A DNA stretch of 64,000 bases from assembly GCA_016712745.1 (NCBI GenBank), contig JADJQN010000006.1, positions 1 to 64,000 of the forward strand, written 5' to 3'. The DNA comes from Sandaracinaceae bacterium. Lineage in GTDB: Bacteria > Myxococcota_A > Polyangia > Polyangiales > JADJQN01. The notes below the pieces were generated by a model. The model made no database searches. It was not told where the DNA came from and worked only from the letters and a program-made list of their open reading frames with translations. The position numbers and the translations under genes are program-made. The stretch's first letter is position 1. Each line of letters opens with the position of its first letter. Of the stretch, positions 8,901 to 17,979 are shown one piece after another.

Positions 8901-10544
8901 GGGCGTCACCGTGATGCCCGCTGTTTCATCGTCGAGGTTCGTCGCGCTCACGTGCGTGTCGGCCAAGGCCATAAAGTTTGGGTCCGCACTCACACTAACG
9001 TGTACCGTGATGTCTACAGGTTGGTTGCCATCCGCGGCGGGATCGTTGACGCCGGTGAGCGTGACGATTTGCGGTTCGTACCACAGGGCTGGCGTCGAGC
9101 GCGGATTCGGAGTGGCGACTGCGACCTCCGTGGCGTCAGAGCTCGTGACAGCGAAGATAACAGTCGCGCTGGGTCGCGCATTGAGCACAATGCTGAACGT
9201 GGCCGAGGCTCCACTTTCGCTGGTGAACAGCCCTGAGACGGGCGTAACTGTGTACCCGGGCGTGTCATCGTCGCGGTTCGTGAGCGAAACGTCAGACGAC
9301 GTACGACCACTGTAAAAGGGGTCAAGGCTTGTCGCGGGCGACACGTTAACCGTGAAAACCTGATCGCCGTCCGCTATCACGTCGTCGACGCCGATCACCG
9401 TGACTGCGTGCGGAATGTCCCAATCCAATGCCGTGAAGACAACGCTCGTGGGCGACACGCTGCCCTCCCCCTCTTCACTACTCGACAACGCGATCAGCAC
9501 ATCCGCAACAGGCTGCGATTGAAGCACAATCGTGAACATGGCCGTGCCGCCGGCTTCGCTTGTTTCCAGGCCACTCGTGGGCGTGACAATGATGCCCGCA
9601 GATTCATCGTCCCGGTTGATGCCGTCGACGTCGTCTGCGTCGATGCCTACGTAGGCTGCATCCGCGCTCGTAGTGGGCAGCGTTCTAATCTTGAACGTTT
9701 TGTCGCCGTCGACGGCGTCGTCATCGACTCCCGTCACGGTGACGGTTTGTGGCGCGCTCCAATTGATGGGCGTGAAGACGAGCGACAGCGGTGCGACCCA
9801 AACTTCGAGCTCATCGCTGCTCGAAAAAGAAATGGAGACGTCCGATGTCGGTGCTGCGTTGAGTACGACCGTGAAGGTGTCACTGAGTCCATCTTCGGAC
9901 GTGATGAGACCTGAAATAGGACTGACGGTGACGCCCGGCGTCTCGTCGTCGGTGTTGGACACCGAGACGTCATCCGCGTCGTAGCCGGAATAGCGCAGGT
10001 CAACGCTTGTGGCTGGGGCCGTGACGATGGTGTACGCCGTGGCGCCGTCCGCAATCGTATCGTCGACGCCGCTGACGCTAACCATTTGCGGCGCATCCCA
10101 GTTCAGCGGTGTGAACTGCAGCGAGGATGTGTCTGCGATTCCTTCAGACACATCACTGCTCGAGATCCCGATCGTGACGTTTTCGGTTGGAGCCGCGAGC
10201 AGGACTACGGTGAAGCTCGCCATGCCGCCCATTTCGGTGGTGATGAGCCCGCTTGTCGGCGTGACCAAGACACCAGGGTCCGCCGGCGGTCCCGAATCCA
10301 GCGTCGCGTCGTCGCCCAAATCCGCGAACGCATCACGCTCTGCGCCGTCCATTCCAAAATCCGCGGCGTCGCTCGCACCATCGGCAAGCATGTCGAGGGA
10401 TTCGCTCGCGTCAGCACCGCCATCCTCGCTTATGGGATGCGCTTGAAACCCGAAGCGGCCGCAGCCGGTACCAAGCAGCGTGGCGACCAAAATCCAGCAC
10501 GCCGTGCGAGTCGTCGAAGTCGAGAAAGTGCGAGTAAGTTTCAC
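6000..10544 (-). CDS. Lipoprotein with nine Calx-beta-like repeats and a seven-bladed TolB-like propeller
   Basis: A 1,514-residue secreted lipoprotein starting at GTG 10544. Residues 1-28 are a lipoprotein signal with lipobox LLGTGC. A short Asp-rich linker follows, then nine tandem repeats of about 110 residues (roughly residues 90-1120), each with the pattern VTPTSGL-TSE-G-A-FTVVL, V-P-SVTFT--NW--PQTVTVTGV-D---DG and ending TN-DDD. These resemble Calx-beta-type calcium-binding beta-sandwich domains. Residues about 1130-1514 hold seven blades marked by variants of SADGRYVAF followed by DxFLRD, a TolB/PD40-like propeller. It is probably outer-membrane or surface attached, with a role in adhesion or binding. 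The same repeat occurs in the lipoprotein at 11522-15790, so the two share ancestry or a partner. The specific function is unknown. Confidence 0.85.
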   Translation of the reverse strand: MKLTRTFSTSTTRTACWILVATLLGTGCGRFGFQAHPISEDGGADASESLDMLADGASDAADFGMDGAERDAFADLGDDATLDSGPPADPGVLVTPTSGLITTEMGGMASFTVVLLAAPTENVTIGISSSDVSEGIADTSSLQFTPLNWDAPQMVSVSGVDDTIADGATAYTIVTAPATSVDLRYSGYDADDVSVSNTDDETPGVTVSPISGLITSEDGLSDTFTVVLNAAPTSDVSISFSSSDELEVWVAPLSLVFTPINWSAPQTVTVTGVDDDAVDGDKTFKIRTLPTTSADAAYVGIDADDVDGINRDDESAGIIVTPTSGLETSEAGGTAMFTIVLQSQPVADVLIALSSSEEGEGSVSPTSVVFTALDWDIPHAVTVIGVDDVIADGDQVFTVNVSPATSLDPFYSGRTSSDVSLTNRDDDTPGYTVTPVSGLFTSESGASATFSIVLNARPSATVIFAVTSSDATEVAVATPNPRSTPALWYEPQIVTLTGVNDPAADGNQPVDITVHVSVSADPNFMALADTHVSATNLDDETAGITVTPTSGFMTSEAGSAATFTVVLNSQPSAMVTIPLSSDTPSEGTVSPASVTFTTSNWSSPRTVTVNGVNDQVADGARVYNIVTGAAVSADGAYSGMAASDVMVTNADNDVAGIVVAPTSIVAPENGTPATFLVSLRSQPTASVTIPIHMLDLAQGSLAPLSLTFTTGNWSVGQVVTCTGINDGVMDGAFVNTAFTDPAISTDMTYSGMDGPNVLVAHNETAGIGVSPTSGLVTTEAGGTASFTVVLLAAPSANVSILVNNNPAEGTPHPSLSGSVVLAFTPLNWATPQTVTVRGLNDGYDDGDVLYNIVLSPAASSDTQYNGLDAPDVSLTNIDDDTAGLSVTVLDGATTTENAGTASFRLTYTTMSTAPLRMTFAVSDPTEGAFVTAPNSSATTFDLTPSPVGSFTFSIRGVDDLVVDGDVPYSVNITFTTTDPGYASVTIPPVAITNIDNDSGDIIVSPTAPAPVTEQGAISYASIVLARAPSANVVVGLSSGDTGEATVSPTSVTFTTANWNTPRSIVITGVMDGIIDGNQTATIITAPAVSTDGSYSGLNAADLSVLVVDVDDGRCVSVTPTYRPAIGYMSGGGSVSTDGRFVTFHTAANVTAGDTNAAFDSFLRDRVNGTTIRVSESTAGAQASGSTARVSADGRFVLFSSDATNLVAGDTNSTTDVFLRDTMFGTTERVSLSNSGTELSMLSSEIGISTDGRYAFFVTPAAAVVGDTNNNYDVYVRDRMLSTTTRVSVATGGAQGSAATSNAAASADGRYVAFLTANALVAADSGNSIDAYLRDLMLGTTALVSVSTTGTAAGTVQGVSISANGRYVLFESSASTIIPGDAAATTDSFVRDMMTSTVVRASVATDGTPHNGYVSASRLSDDGQRVAFTSTATNLAPDDTNGCVDAFVRDLTANTTTLVSRSPGGSVQSCLGFGVAFLGFSGDGHTVVFATDSRSILDPSYDTNTGFDVYAVTIP

Positions 10545-10654
10545 TTTCTACTTATGCGCGCAGGGTGGCTGCGCAGGCAACCAGATTCGGGGCCTCGCCA
10601 GCGGTTGCGCTGCGCAGTTCCCGTCGCTTGGCTAAGTTCGGCCGCGTGGCCGTT

Positions 10655-11413
10655 CTACGTTTGCGCCGCGAAGAGGCTGAACACCGCGCCTTGCGGGTCT
10701 TGCACAACGGAAAACTCGCCCATGCCGGTGACGGGGACTTTGTCCATCAGCACTTTGCCGCCGTTGCGTTTCGCGCGGTCGCTCGCCTCGGTGAGATTCT
10801 TCACAAGGATGTGCGAGAGCCAGCTTGCGGGCGCGCCGGGAGGTGCGGGGTTGACCGACGCGCATTGGGTCTCGGGCATTCCTTTAGGCGTGAAGACGTC
10901 GCCAGCTTTGACGCTGCCGCTCTGCCACTCGAACACGTTTGCGTAGAAGGTTTTCGAGGCTGCGAGGTCGGTCGAGTTCAAGGACTCCCAGCAGAACTCG
11001 CCGGCGCTCGGGCGGCCAAGCAACGAATCGCCCTTTGCGGCGCGGTAGATTGAAACATCTGCGCCTTGCGGATCGATCACGGTCGACATGCGACCGATGT
11101 TTGGAATGTCCATTGGACCGTTGACACATTGGCCGCCCGCGTCGGTTGCGCGCTTCGTTGCGGCGTCAACGTCGGTGACGGAGACGTAGGGGTTCCACAT
11201 GGTGGGAATGCCGGCTTGCGAAAACATGCCCGCGATTTGCTTGTCGCCCGCGTACGCGAGCGTGTACATGGCGCCGCCGCCCATATCGACGTCTTCGAAG
11301 CGCCAGCCGAGTACCTCACCGTAGAAGTTCTTCGCTGCCTTGGTGTCGGGCGTGTAAAGCTCACGCCAAACGAACATGCCGGGTGTGTGTTGTCCGCGAT
11401 TGTTGTCAGCCAT
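10655..11413 (-). CDS. VOC-family protein with two glyoxalase-like domains
   Basis: A 252-residue soluble protein made of two vicinal-oxygen-chelate (glyoxalase/bleomycin-resistance) modules, about residues 10-122 and 132-250. Each shows the family pattern: an opening strand with Trp and Glu (FVWREL, FCWESL), a KNFYGEVLGW or KTFYANVFEW helix, and a closing DPQGA strand (VIDPQGADVSIY, VQDPQGAVFSLF). Such double-VOC proteins resemble hydroxylases or glyoxalase-like enzymes, but the substrate cannot be read from sequence. The start ATG has a good ribosome-binding site (GGGGAG, six bases upstream). Neighbours give no functional hint. It is probably transcribed alone. Confidence 0.85.
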   Translation of the reverse strand: MADNNRGQHTPGMFVWRELYTPDTKAAKNFYGEVLGWRFEDVDMGGGAMYTLAYAGDKQIAGMFSQAGIPTMWNPYVSVTDVDAATKRATDAGGQCVNGPMDIPNIGRMSTVIDPQGADVSIYRAAKGDSLLGRPSAGEFCWESLNSTDLAASKTFYANVFEWQSGSVKAGDVFTPKGMPETQCASVNPAPPGAPASWLSHILVKNLTEASDRAKRNGGKVLMDKVPVTGMGEFSVVQDPQGAVFSLFAAQT

Positions 11414-11521
11414 GGTGTTCTCCCCTGCTTGAGTGCGTGATCAAACTCTCACCTCGCGCGCCGGTCAAGCGTTCACGGTGGGCGTTGGTCGTCAGACGTG
11501 TGAAACTCTCCTGAACTGACC

Positions 11522-14500
11522 ATGACGCCACGGCTTTATTCGCTTTGCATCGCCCTCTCATTGATAGCCGCCGCGTGCGCCTCACCTACCTCGACACTCG
11601 AAGTGCGCGTGTATACGGGCCTCGTCGCAGGTCCAGAGTTTCGCATCGTGCAGACCAGCGTGATCGAGGCCGCACCGACCTCAGGCGAGCTGCTCGCCAG
11701 CGAGGCCCTCGCGCACTTCGGAAACGACTTTGCGCGCGGCCGTGCGGTGGCAACTTACTCCCTAGCACATGGTGAATATCGCGTGCGCGTGCGGCTCCTT
11801 CGGCCGAGTGGCGAGCTTCTTGTCGAACGAATCGTTGCGTTATCGATGCACGGCAACACGGTCTTGCCCGTGCACCTCACGCGCGATTGCGTGGGCGTGA
11901 CGTGCCCAGCAGTCGGTGGCTCGCCAAGCCTCTCGACATGCTTGGCCGGACGTTGCGTCGACCCGAGTTGTTCCGTCGACCATCCCGAAGCATGTCCGAC
12001 CTTTGCGTTCTGCCGCGAGGCAAGCGATTGCAGTGCCGCCTCGAGTTGTGCTGCCGCGATATGCGAGCGCGGCATCTGTTCGCAGCAAGCACTCGTCGCA
12101 TCGTGCGCTGAGAATCAGTGGTGCAACCCAGACGTCGGCGCTGGCTGTCAGCCTTTGATGCCCGACGAGCCTGCGCCAAGCGTCTGCGGAACGATCTGCA
12201 CCGAAGCCGCGACGCCGTGTCAGTTCGGCTACTGGAACTGCGCGAGTGGGGCGCCAATATGCACACTGTTGCAGAATCGCCCGCGGGGATTTGTGTGCGA
12301 CGTGGGCCGCAGCTGCGATGTGGAAGGCGAATGCGTTGCAACGCCCACGGGCACGCCGGGCGTCATCGTCGCGCCGATCAGCGGTCTTGTTACGTCGGAA
12401 GCCGGCGGCACCGCTTCGTTCGCCATCGTGCTCGCGAGTGAACCTCTCGCAGATGTCACGATTGGCCTAAGCAGCAGCGACCCAACCGAGGGCAGCACCA
12501 TGAGTGCCTCGGTCACATTCTCGCGGGCGACGTGGAACTTGGCGCAGACCATCGTCGTGACTGGCGTCGATGACGGCGTGACCGACGGCAGCGTGCCCTA
12601 CTCCATCGTCACGAGCTCGGCCGCGAGCAGCGACCCCAACTATGAGGGCCTGAACGCTGACGACGTCCTGCTCACCAATGTCGATGATGAGAGCCCCGGC
12701 CTTACGTTTGACACGAGCAGCATCGCAGTGGCTGAAACCGGTGTGACGGCGGAGTTCTCGATACGCCTCACCGTTGAGCCGAGCGCGCCGGTCACGATTT
12801 CACTCAGCGTCGATGATTCGACCGAGATCAGCGCTAGCCCCGCGTCACTCACGTTCACGCCTGGCGACTACGCGACGCCGCAGCTCGTCACTGTGACCGG
12901 CGTGGATGACTCAATCGTCGATGGCGACCAAACAGCACACGTTCTCGTCGGTCCCATCGTCAGCACCGACGTGGCGTACGCAGCCTACGACTCTGCCGAC
13001 GTCACGGTCATCAATGCCGATGATGATGTCGCAAACGTCATCATCGATCCCACGAGCGGCCTATTCACGATGGAAGACGGAACCTTCGCGGTATTCCAGG
13101 TCTCGCTGGCGAGCGAGCCGCTCGACGATGTCATCATCACACTCGCGTCGTCGGACGAAACGGAAGGCATCGCGGACCCGCCGACCTTGGTCTTTACGCC
13201 AAGTGATTGGAATGTGCCGCAGACGGCAGGCGTATCGGGTATTGATGACGCGGTGGTTGACGGCGACGTCGCCTACACGGTTTCGGCAACGGTGATGAGC
13301 GCGGACACGACTTACAGCGCGTTCGTCGTTCCCAATCTCGCGCTCACCAACTTTGACGATGACGCGCCAGGCATTCTTGTTTCCCCGACGAGCAGCCTTC
13401 GGACAACGGAGGAAGGCGGCACCGATAGTTTTGTGATCCGCCTGACCAGCGAGCCAACGGCTGACGTCACCATTGCGATTTCAAGCTCCGATACGGCGGC
13501 CGGTACGGTATCGCCGGCGAGCGTAACGTTCACGGCAATGAACTGGGCCACGCCGCAAACGGTGGTCGTCACAGGTGTGAGCAGCATCTATCTCGATGGG
13601 GACGTGAACTACACAATCATCACGGCGCCCGCCGCGAGCACCGATGCGAACTACAACGGACGAAACCCCGACGACGTCTCAGTGACGAACATCGAGCGAC
13701 CTTGCACGACTGTGCGCTTTGATCCTCGCGTTGCCGTGACTGTGGGCGGGGGACCCATCGAGGTCGTCGCCGCCGATTTCAACGACGACGGTAATCTCGA
13801 CTTCGCCGTCTCGAACTACACGGACTTAACCATTAGCGTCGCATTCGGAAACGGAGACGGCACCTTCAACGCTCCGGCCACGTACGCAACCGGTGCCGGC
13901 AGACCGTGGGGTCTAGTTGCAGTCGACTTCAACCGCGATGGCAAACTCGATATTGCCAGCGCAACGTCAACTGGCTACCTGAGCCTGCTCTTGAACCTAG
14001 GCAGCGGAACGTTCGGCGCTGCCTCGACGTTCGCAGCGGGCACAGGCGGCAGCGCGTTAGTTGCGGCCGACCTCAATCGCGACGGAAACCAGGACGTCGC
14101 AATGGTCGATCAGTTCGGATCGGGATTGCAGATATTCTTCGGGACTGGGACTGGCTCATTCAGTGCCCCCACAACTTACTCGCTGATCCAAGGCACACGA
14201 ATCGTCGCCCTCGACTTGGATCACGACGGTGACCTGGACCTATTCGCTGTGGGCTGGACCGGCGTGATTTGGTACTACAACGATGGCAACGGCGTGTTCG
14301 GTGGAGCGTCCACAACCTCGTCTGGTAGCGCTATCGCATTCTCGGTTGTGACCGCCGAGTTCACGAGCGATGCATGGCCCGACGTTGTCGTCATCAACCA
14401 CAACGACGCTCAACTTGCGACGTTTGAAGGAACAGGCACAGCGGTGTCGCTGAGCGACATCTCAGCGTCGAACGCAACGCCGCGCGCGTTGACTGCCGGC

Positions 14501-15790
14501 GATTTCGATCGCGATGGCAACGTCGACGTAGCGATCGCCAACGTTGGCTTGCACCGCGTGAGCCTCGCACGCGGACTTGGCGACGGGCAATTCGATCGCC
14601 CTACGACTTATTCCAGCGGATCGAGTCCGTACGGCATTGCGTCGGGCGATTTCAACAATGACGGCCATCTCGATGTCGCGACCGCAGACAACTCAAGCAA
14701 CAGCGTCAGTATTTTGCTTGGTCGCGGCGGCGTTAGTTCGGACGGCACGTTCAAGGCGGCCAGCACTGCGAGCGTTGGAAGCAATCCCGAGGGAGTCGAC
14801 TTCGGCGACTTCAACCAAGATGGCCGTCTCGACTTGGTGACCGCCAACGCGACTCCTCAAGAAATGCACGTAGCCCTCGCGAACTCGTCCGGCGCATTTC
14901 CGACGTCGAGCACGCTCGCGACCGGTCCGGGCACAAGCCCCTCCTATGCGCACGCGTTCGACGCCAACGGTGATGGCCTGTCCGACGTAGCGTCGGTGCT
15001 ACAGTCGACGGGAGCTCTGCACGTTCGACTGAACCTTGGCGGCGCAACCTTCAGCGCGCCGTCTACGTACACGGTGGAGTCAACGCCGGCGTCTATTGCG
15101 TCGGGCGACTTCAATGGCGATGGCCGCACGGACGTGGTCACGGCCAATCTCAACGGCAGCAATATGAGCGTGTTGCTCGGAACGGGCGCGGGAAACTTTG
15201 CCGCCGCGGCAAACTTCTCCGTTAGCTCGCCTCGCCGCGTTCGCACTGCGGACATCAATCACGACGGCGCACTCGATCTGGTGAGCGCGTGCGCATCCGG
15301 GACCATGGGACTGTGCGTGCAGCTTGGAAATGGCGCAGGGGCCTTCGCGAGCGGGCTGGCGTACGCGAGCGGCAGCGATCCTCGCGACATCGCTCTCGCC
15401 GACTTCAACCACGACGGCCATATCGATGCCGCCCTCGCCAACTTGAGCAGCGACAACATCAGCATTCACCTTGGCGACGGAGCGGGCGGATTCGATCTGA
15501 CGGCGACGTATGCTGCGGGCAATTTGCCGTACTCGATTGCGACGAGCGACTTCAACAGCGACGGCCATGCCGACCTCGCGCTTGTCGACGGGATCGACTC
15601 AACGACCGCCATCTACTTGGGCATCGGCGATGGAACGTTCGCTGCGCCGCTGGTTACTGCGATCGGCGTTGCACCAAGTTTCATCGCGGTGACCGACTTG
15701 AATCGCGACGGGCACGACGACTTGACGATTGTTTCACCGACCGCGAGCTCGGTCGGGAACTACTTAGCCAACCGCCTTTGCCTCCCCTGA
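11522..15790 (+). CDS. Lipoprotein with Cys-rich region, four Calx-beta-like repeats and VCBS/FG-GAP repeats
   Basis: A 1,422-residue secreted lipoprotein. The signal peptide ends at lipobox IAAACA. Residues about 120-270 are Cys-rich, with many C-x(2-6)-C pairs of the kind common in myxobacterial surface proteins. Residues about 278-725 are four Calx-beta-like repeats closely resembling those of the lipoprotein encoded at 6000-10544. The rest (about 740-1422) is fourteen VCBS/FG-GAP repeats with calcium-type loops such as DFNDDGNLD and DFNRDGKLD, which would form beta-propellers; one repeat (EFTSDAWPD) has lost the loop. It is probably a calcium-dependent surface adhesin or binding protein. 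The ligand is unknown. The frame is intact over 4.3 kb of repetitive sequence. Confidence 0.85.
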   Translation: MTPRLYSLCIALSLIAAACASPTSTLEVRVYTGLVAGPEFRIVQTSVIEAAPTSGELLASEALAHFGNDFARGRAVATYSLAHGEYRVRVRLLRPSGELLVERIVALSMHGNTVLPVHLTRDCVGVTCPAVGGSPSLSTCLAGRCVDPSCSVDHPEACPTFAFCREASDCSAASSCAAAICERGICSQQALVASCAENQWCNPDVGAGCQPLMPDEPAPSVCGTICTEAATPCQFGYWNCASGAPICTLLQNRPRGFVCDVGRSCDVEGECVATPTGTPGVIVAPISGLVTSEAGGTASFAIVLASEPLADVTIGLSSSDPTEGSTMSASVTFSRATWNLAQTIVVTGVDDGVTDGSVPYSIVTSSAASSDPNYEGLNADDVLLTNVDDESPGLTFDTSSIAVAETGVTAEFSIRLTVEPSAPVTISLSVDDSTEISASPASLTFTPGDYATPQLVTVTGVDDSIVDGDQTAHVLVGPIVSTDVAYAAYDSADVTVINADDDVANVIIDPTSGLFTMEDGTFAVFQVSLASEPLDDVIITLASSDETEGIADPPTLVFTPSDWNVPQTAGVSGIDDAVVDGDVAYTVSATVMSADTTYSAFVVPNLALTNFDDDAPGILVSPTSSLRTTEEGGTDSFVIRLTSEPTADVTIAISSSDTAAGTVSPASVTFTAMNWATPQTVVVTGVSSIYLDGDVNYTIITAPAASTDANYNGRNPDDVSVTNIERPCTTVRFDPRVAVTVGGGPIEVVAADFNDDGNLDFAVSNYTDLTISVAFGNGDGTFNAPATYATGAGRPWGLVAVDFNRDGKLDIASATSTGYLSLLLNLGSGTFGAASTFAAGTGGSALVAADLNRDGNQDVAMVDQFGSGLQIFFGTGTGSFSAPTTYSLIQGTRIVALDLDHDGDLDLFAVGWTGVIWYYNDGNGVFGGASTTSSGSAIAFSVVTAEFTSDAWPDVVVINHNDAQLATFEGTGTAVSLSDISASNATPRALTAGDFDRDGNVDVAIANVGLHRVSLARGLGDGQFDRPTTYSSGSSPYGIASGDFNNDGHLDVATADNSSNSVSILLGRGGVSSDGTFKAASTASVGSNPEGVDFGDFNQDGRLDLVTANATPQEMHVALANSSGAFPTSSTLATGPGTSPSYAHAFDANGDGLSDVASVLQSTGALHVRLNLGGATFSAPSTYTVESTPASIASGDFNGDGRTDVVTANLNGSNMSVLLGTGAGNFAAAANFSVSSPRRVRTADINHDGALDLVSACASGTMGLCVQLGNGAGAFASGLAYASGSDPRDIALADFNHDGHIDAALANLSSDNISIHLGDGAGGFDLTATYAAGNLPYSIATSDFNSDGHADLALVDGIDSTTAIYLGIGDGTFAAPLVTAIGVAPSFIAVTDLNRDGHDDLTIVSPTASSVGNYLANRLCLP

Positions 15791-15911
15791 CTATGGCGAC
15801 GTACCTGAGCTATCGCGCCGTGTGCACTTGCGGTGCGGCCTACGCGTTCTCGCTGCACTAGAAAGCACACTTGTGGTACTCATCTCGCGCACATTTTCGT
15901 GAGGAGCCGCC

Positions 15912-17165
15912 ATGAGTGACCCGCATCTTTCTGCCGCTGATCCGACCATCTCTGAGCTGATCCACAAGGAAGAGCAACGTCAGTTCGACAAGGTGCGGCT
16001 GATCCCGAGCGAGAACTACGTATCGCGCGCCGTGCTCGAGGCAAGCGGGAGCGTCCTTTCGAACAAGTACTCCGAAGGCTATGCCGGCAAGCGCTACTAC
16101 GAAGGTCAGCAGTTCATCGACGAGGTCGAGAATCTGGCGGTCTCGCGTGTGAAGAAGTTGTTCGGCTCAGACCACGTGAACGTTCAGCCCTACTCCGGCT
16201 CGCCGGCAAACTTCGCCGTCTACTTTGCGTTCTGCAAGCCGGGCGACACCGTGATGGGTCTTGGTCTACCGAGCGGCGGGCACCTTACGCATGGCTGGCC
16301 GGTATCGGTCACCGGCTCGTACTTCAACGCCGTGCAGTACGGCGTGCGCCGCGAAGATCAGCGCATCGACTTCGACGAAGTCGCGAAGCTCGCCAAAGAG
16401 AACAAGCCGAAGATCATGTGGTGCGGCACGACCGCGTATCCGCGCGTCGTTGACTACGACCGCTTCGCGCAGATTGCCCGCGACTGCGGCGCCATCTTGA
16501 TCGCGGACATCGCTCACATCTCTGGTCTTATCGCGGGCGGCTCGCATCCCTCGCCTGTCGGCAAAGCGGAAGTCATCACGAGCACGACGCACAAAACGTT
16601 CCGCGGCCCGCGCGGCGGCATGATCATGTGCGACGAAAAGCACGCCAAAGCCATCGACAAAGCCGTATTCCCGGGTTTGCAGGGCGGTCCGCACAACAGC
16701 ACCACGGCCGGCATCGCAGTGGCTGCACTCGAAGCAGATACGCCTGCGTTCAAAAAGTACGCGCACGCGATTGTGGAGAATGCGAAGACGTTCGCAGAAG
16801 CGCTCATGTCGCACGGCTTCAAGCTGACGACGGGCGGCACGGACAACCACCTAATCTTGTGCGACCTCACGCACCAAAACGTTTCGGGCAAGATCGCGGC
16901 GCAGGCGCTCGACCGGGCCGGCATCGAGTGCAACTACAACTCGGTTCCGTTCGACCCGCGCAAGCCCTTTGACCCGAGCGGCATTCGGATCGGTACCCCA
17001 GCCATTACGAGCCGCGGCTTTGGCGCGACCGAGATGAAGGCGATTGCCAGTTGGATGGCGAAGGTAGTTGCGGCCCCTACCGATGCAACGCTTCTCGCGC
17101 GTATCGCCGGCGAGGTCTCAGACATGTGCCACAAGTTTCCGGCTCCGGGCATCTCCCTGAAGTGA
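15912..17165 (+). CDS. glyA: Serine hydroxymethyltransferase
   Basis: PLP enzyme that converts serine and tetrahydrofolate to glycine and 5,10-methylene-tetrahydrofolate in the cytoplasm, feeding one-carbon metabolism. At 417 residues it has the normal family length. Visible landmarks are the N-terminal LIPSENYVS, the SGSPAN and SGGHLTHG substrate/PLP loops, and the PLP lysine K228 in STTHKTFRGPRGG. The start ATG is preceded by GAGGAG at good spacing. The stop overlaps the next start (TGATG), so glyA and the dioxygenase gene are translationally coupled. Confidence 0.97.
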   Translation: MSDPHLSAADPTISELIHKEEQRQFDKVRLIPSENYVSRAVLEASGSVLSNKYSEGYAGKRYYEGQQFIDEVENLAVSRVKKLFGSDHVNVQPYSGSPANFAVYFAFCKPGDTVMGLGLPSGGHLTHGWPVSVTGSYFNAVQYGVRREDQRIDFDEVAKLAKENKPKIMWCGTTAYPRVVDYDRFAQIARDCGAILIADIAHISGLIAGGSHPSPVGKAEVITSTTHKTFRGPRGGMIMCDEKHAKAIDKAVFPGLQGGPHNSTTAGIAVAALEADTPAFKKYAHAIVENAKTFAEALMSHGFKLTTGGTDNHLILCDLTHQNVSGKIAAQALDRAGIECNYNSVPFDPRKPFDPSGIRIGTPAITSRGFGATEMKAIASWMAKVVAAPTDATLLARIAGEVSDMCHKFPAPGISLK

Positions 17166-17953
17166 TGAACACTGCGCAGCGGCCGCGCGCGGAGCGACAG
17201 CCCGCGGTGTTTATTGCTCACGGAGCCCCGTTCTTGCTGGACGACACAGAATGGGTGAACCAGCTGCACTCGTGGAGTCAGAGCATGGCGAGGCCCAAGG
17301 CCGTTCTGATGTTGTCCGCGCACTGGGACCAGCTGCCGCTTCAAATCGGCGCGACGCGCACCGTGCCGCTTGTCTACGACTTCTACGGATTTCCGGAGCG
17401 CTACTACAAGGTGCAGTACGCGTCACCCGGCGCGCCTGAGCTTGCCGCGCGCGTGCGTGAGCTTTTGCGCGCGGGCGAGATTGCGTTTGCGGAATCACCA
17501 GAGCGTGGCCTCGATCATGGCGCGTACGTGCCGCTCATTGCGATGTACCCCGAGGCCGACGTGCCGGTGTTACAGATTTCGTTGCCTGGTCTCTCGCCGC
17601 AAGCGCTGTTTACGCTCGGACAGAAGCTCGCGCCGCTGCGCGACGAAGGTGTGTTGATCGCAGGGAGCGGCTTTCTCACGCACAACATGAGCGCATTCAT
17701 GGCCACCACGCCGCAATGGGCCAGCGAGTTCGACGCGTGGATCGGAGGCGTGCTTGCGCGACGCGATGTGGATGCGCTGCTCGACTATCAAGCGCGCGGC
17801 CCGGCCGTGCACACAGCGCTGCCCACCGTCGAGCATTTCGTTCCCGTGATTGCCGCGATGGGTGCGTCGGCGGACCGCCCCGAGCAGATTGCCTTCCCGA
17901 TCACAGGCTTCATGGGCGGAAGCTTTACGAAGCGCTCGGTTCAGTTCGGCTGA
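17165..17953 (+). CDS. LigB-type extradiol dioxygenase (4,5-DOPA dioxygenase family)
   Basis: A 262-residue class-III extradiol ring-cleavage dioxygenase of the YgiD/DODA group, which opens catechol-type rings with a non-haem metal. The metal/catalytic histidines are visible in AVFIAHGAP, LSAHWD, GLDHGAYVP and FLTHNMS, and the C-terminus has GFMGGSFTKRSVQFG as in the family. The ATG overlaps the glyA stop by one base; an upstream extension in the same frame lies inside glyA and is not used. Its coupling to glyA has no obvious biochemical reason. The true substrate is unknown, since family members act on DOPA and other catechols. Confidence 0.9.
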   Translation: MNTAQRPRAERQPAVFIAHGAPFLLDDTEWVNQLHSWSQSMARPKAVLMLSAHWDQLPLQIGATRTVPLVYDFYGFPERYYKVQYASPGAPELAARVRELLRAGEIAFAESPERGLDHGAYVPLIAMYPEADVPVLQISLPGLSPQALFTLGQKLAPLRDEGVLIAGSGFLTHNMSAFMATTPQWASEFDAWIGGVLARRDVDALLDYQARGPAVHTALPTVEHFVPVIAAMGASADRPEQIAFPITGFMGGSFTKRSVQFG

Positions 17954-17979
17954 GCGATTGGGCTCAGCCGATGCGTAAA

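Noticed and set aside
15793..15861. 22-codon reading frame with CTC motif after the VCBS lipoprotein
   Set aside because: No ribosome-binding site, very short, and not distinguishable from chance.
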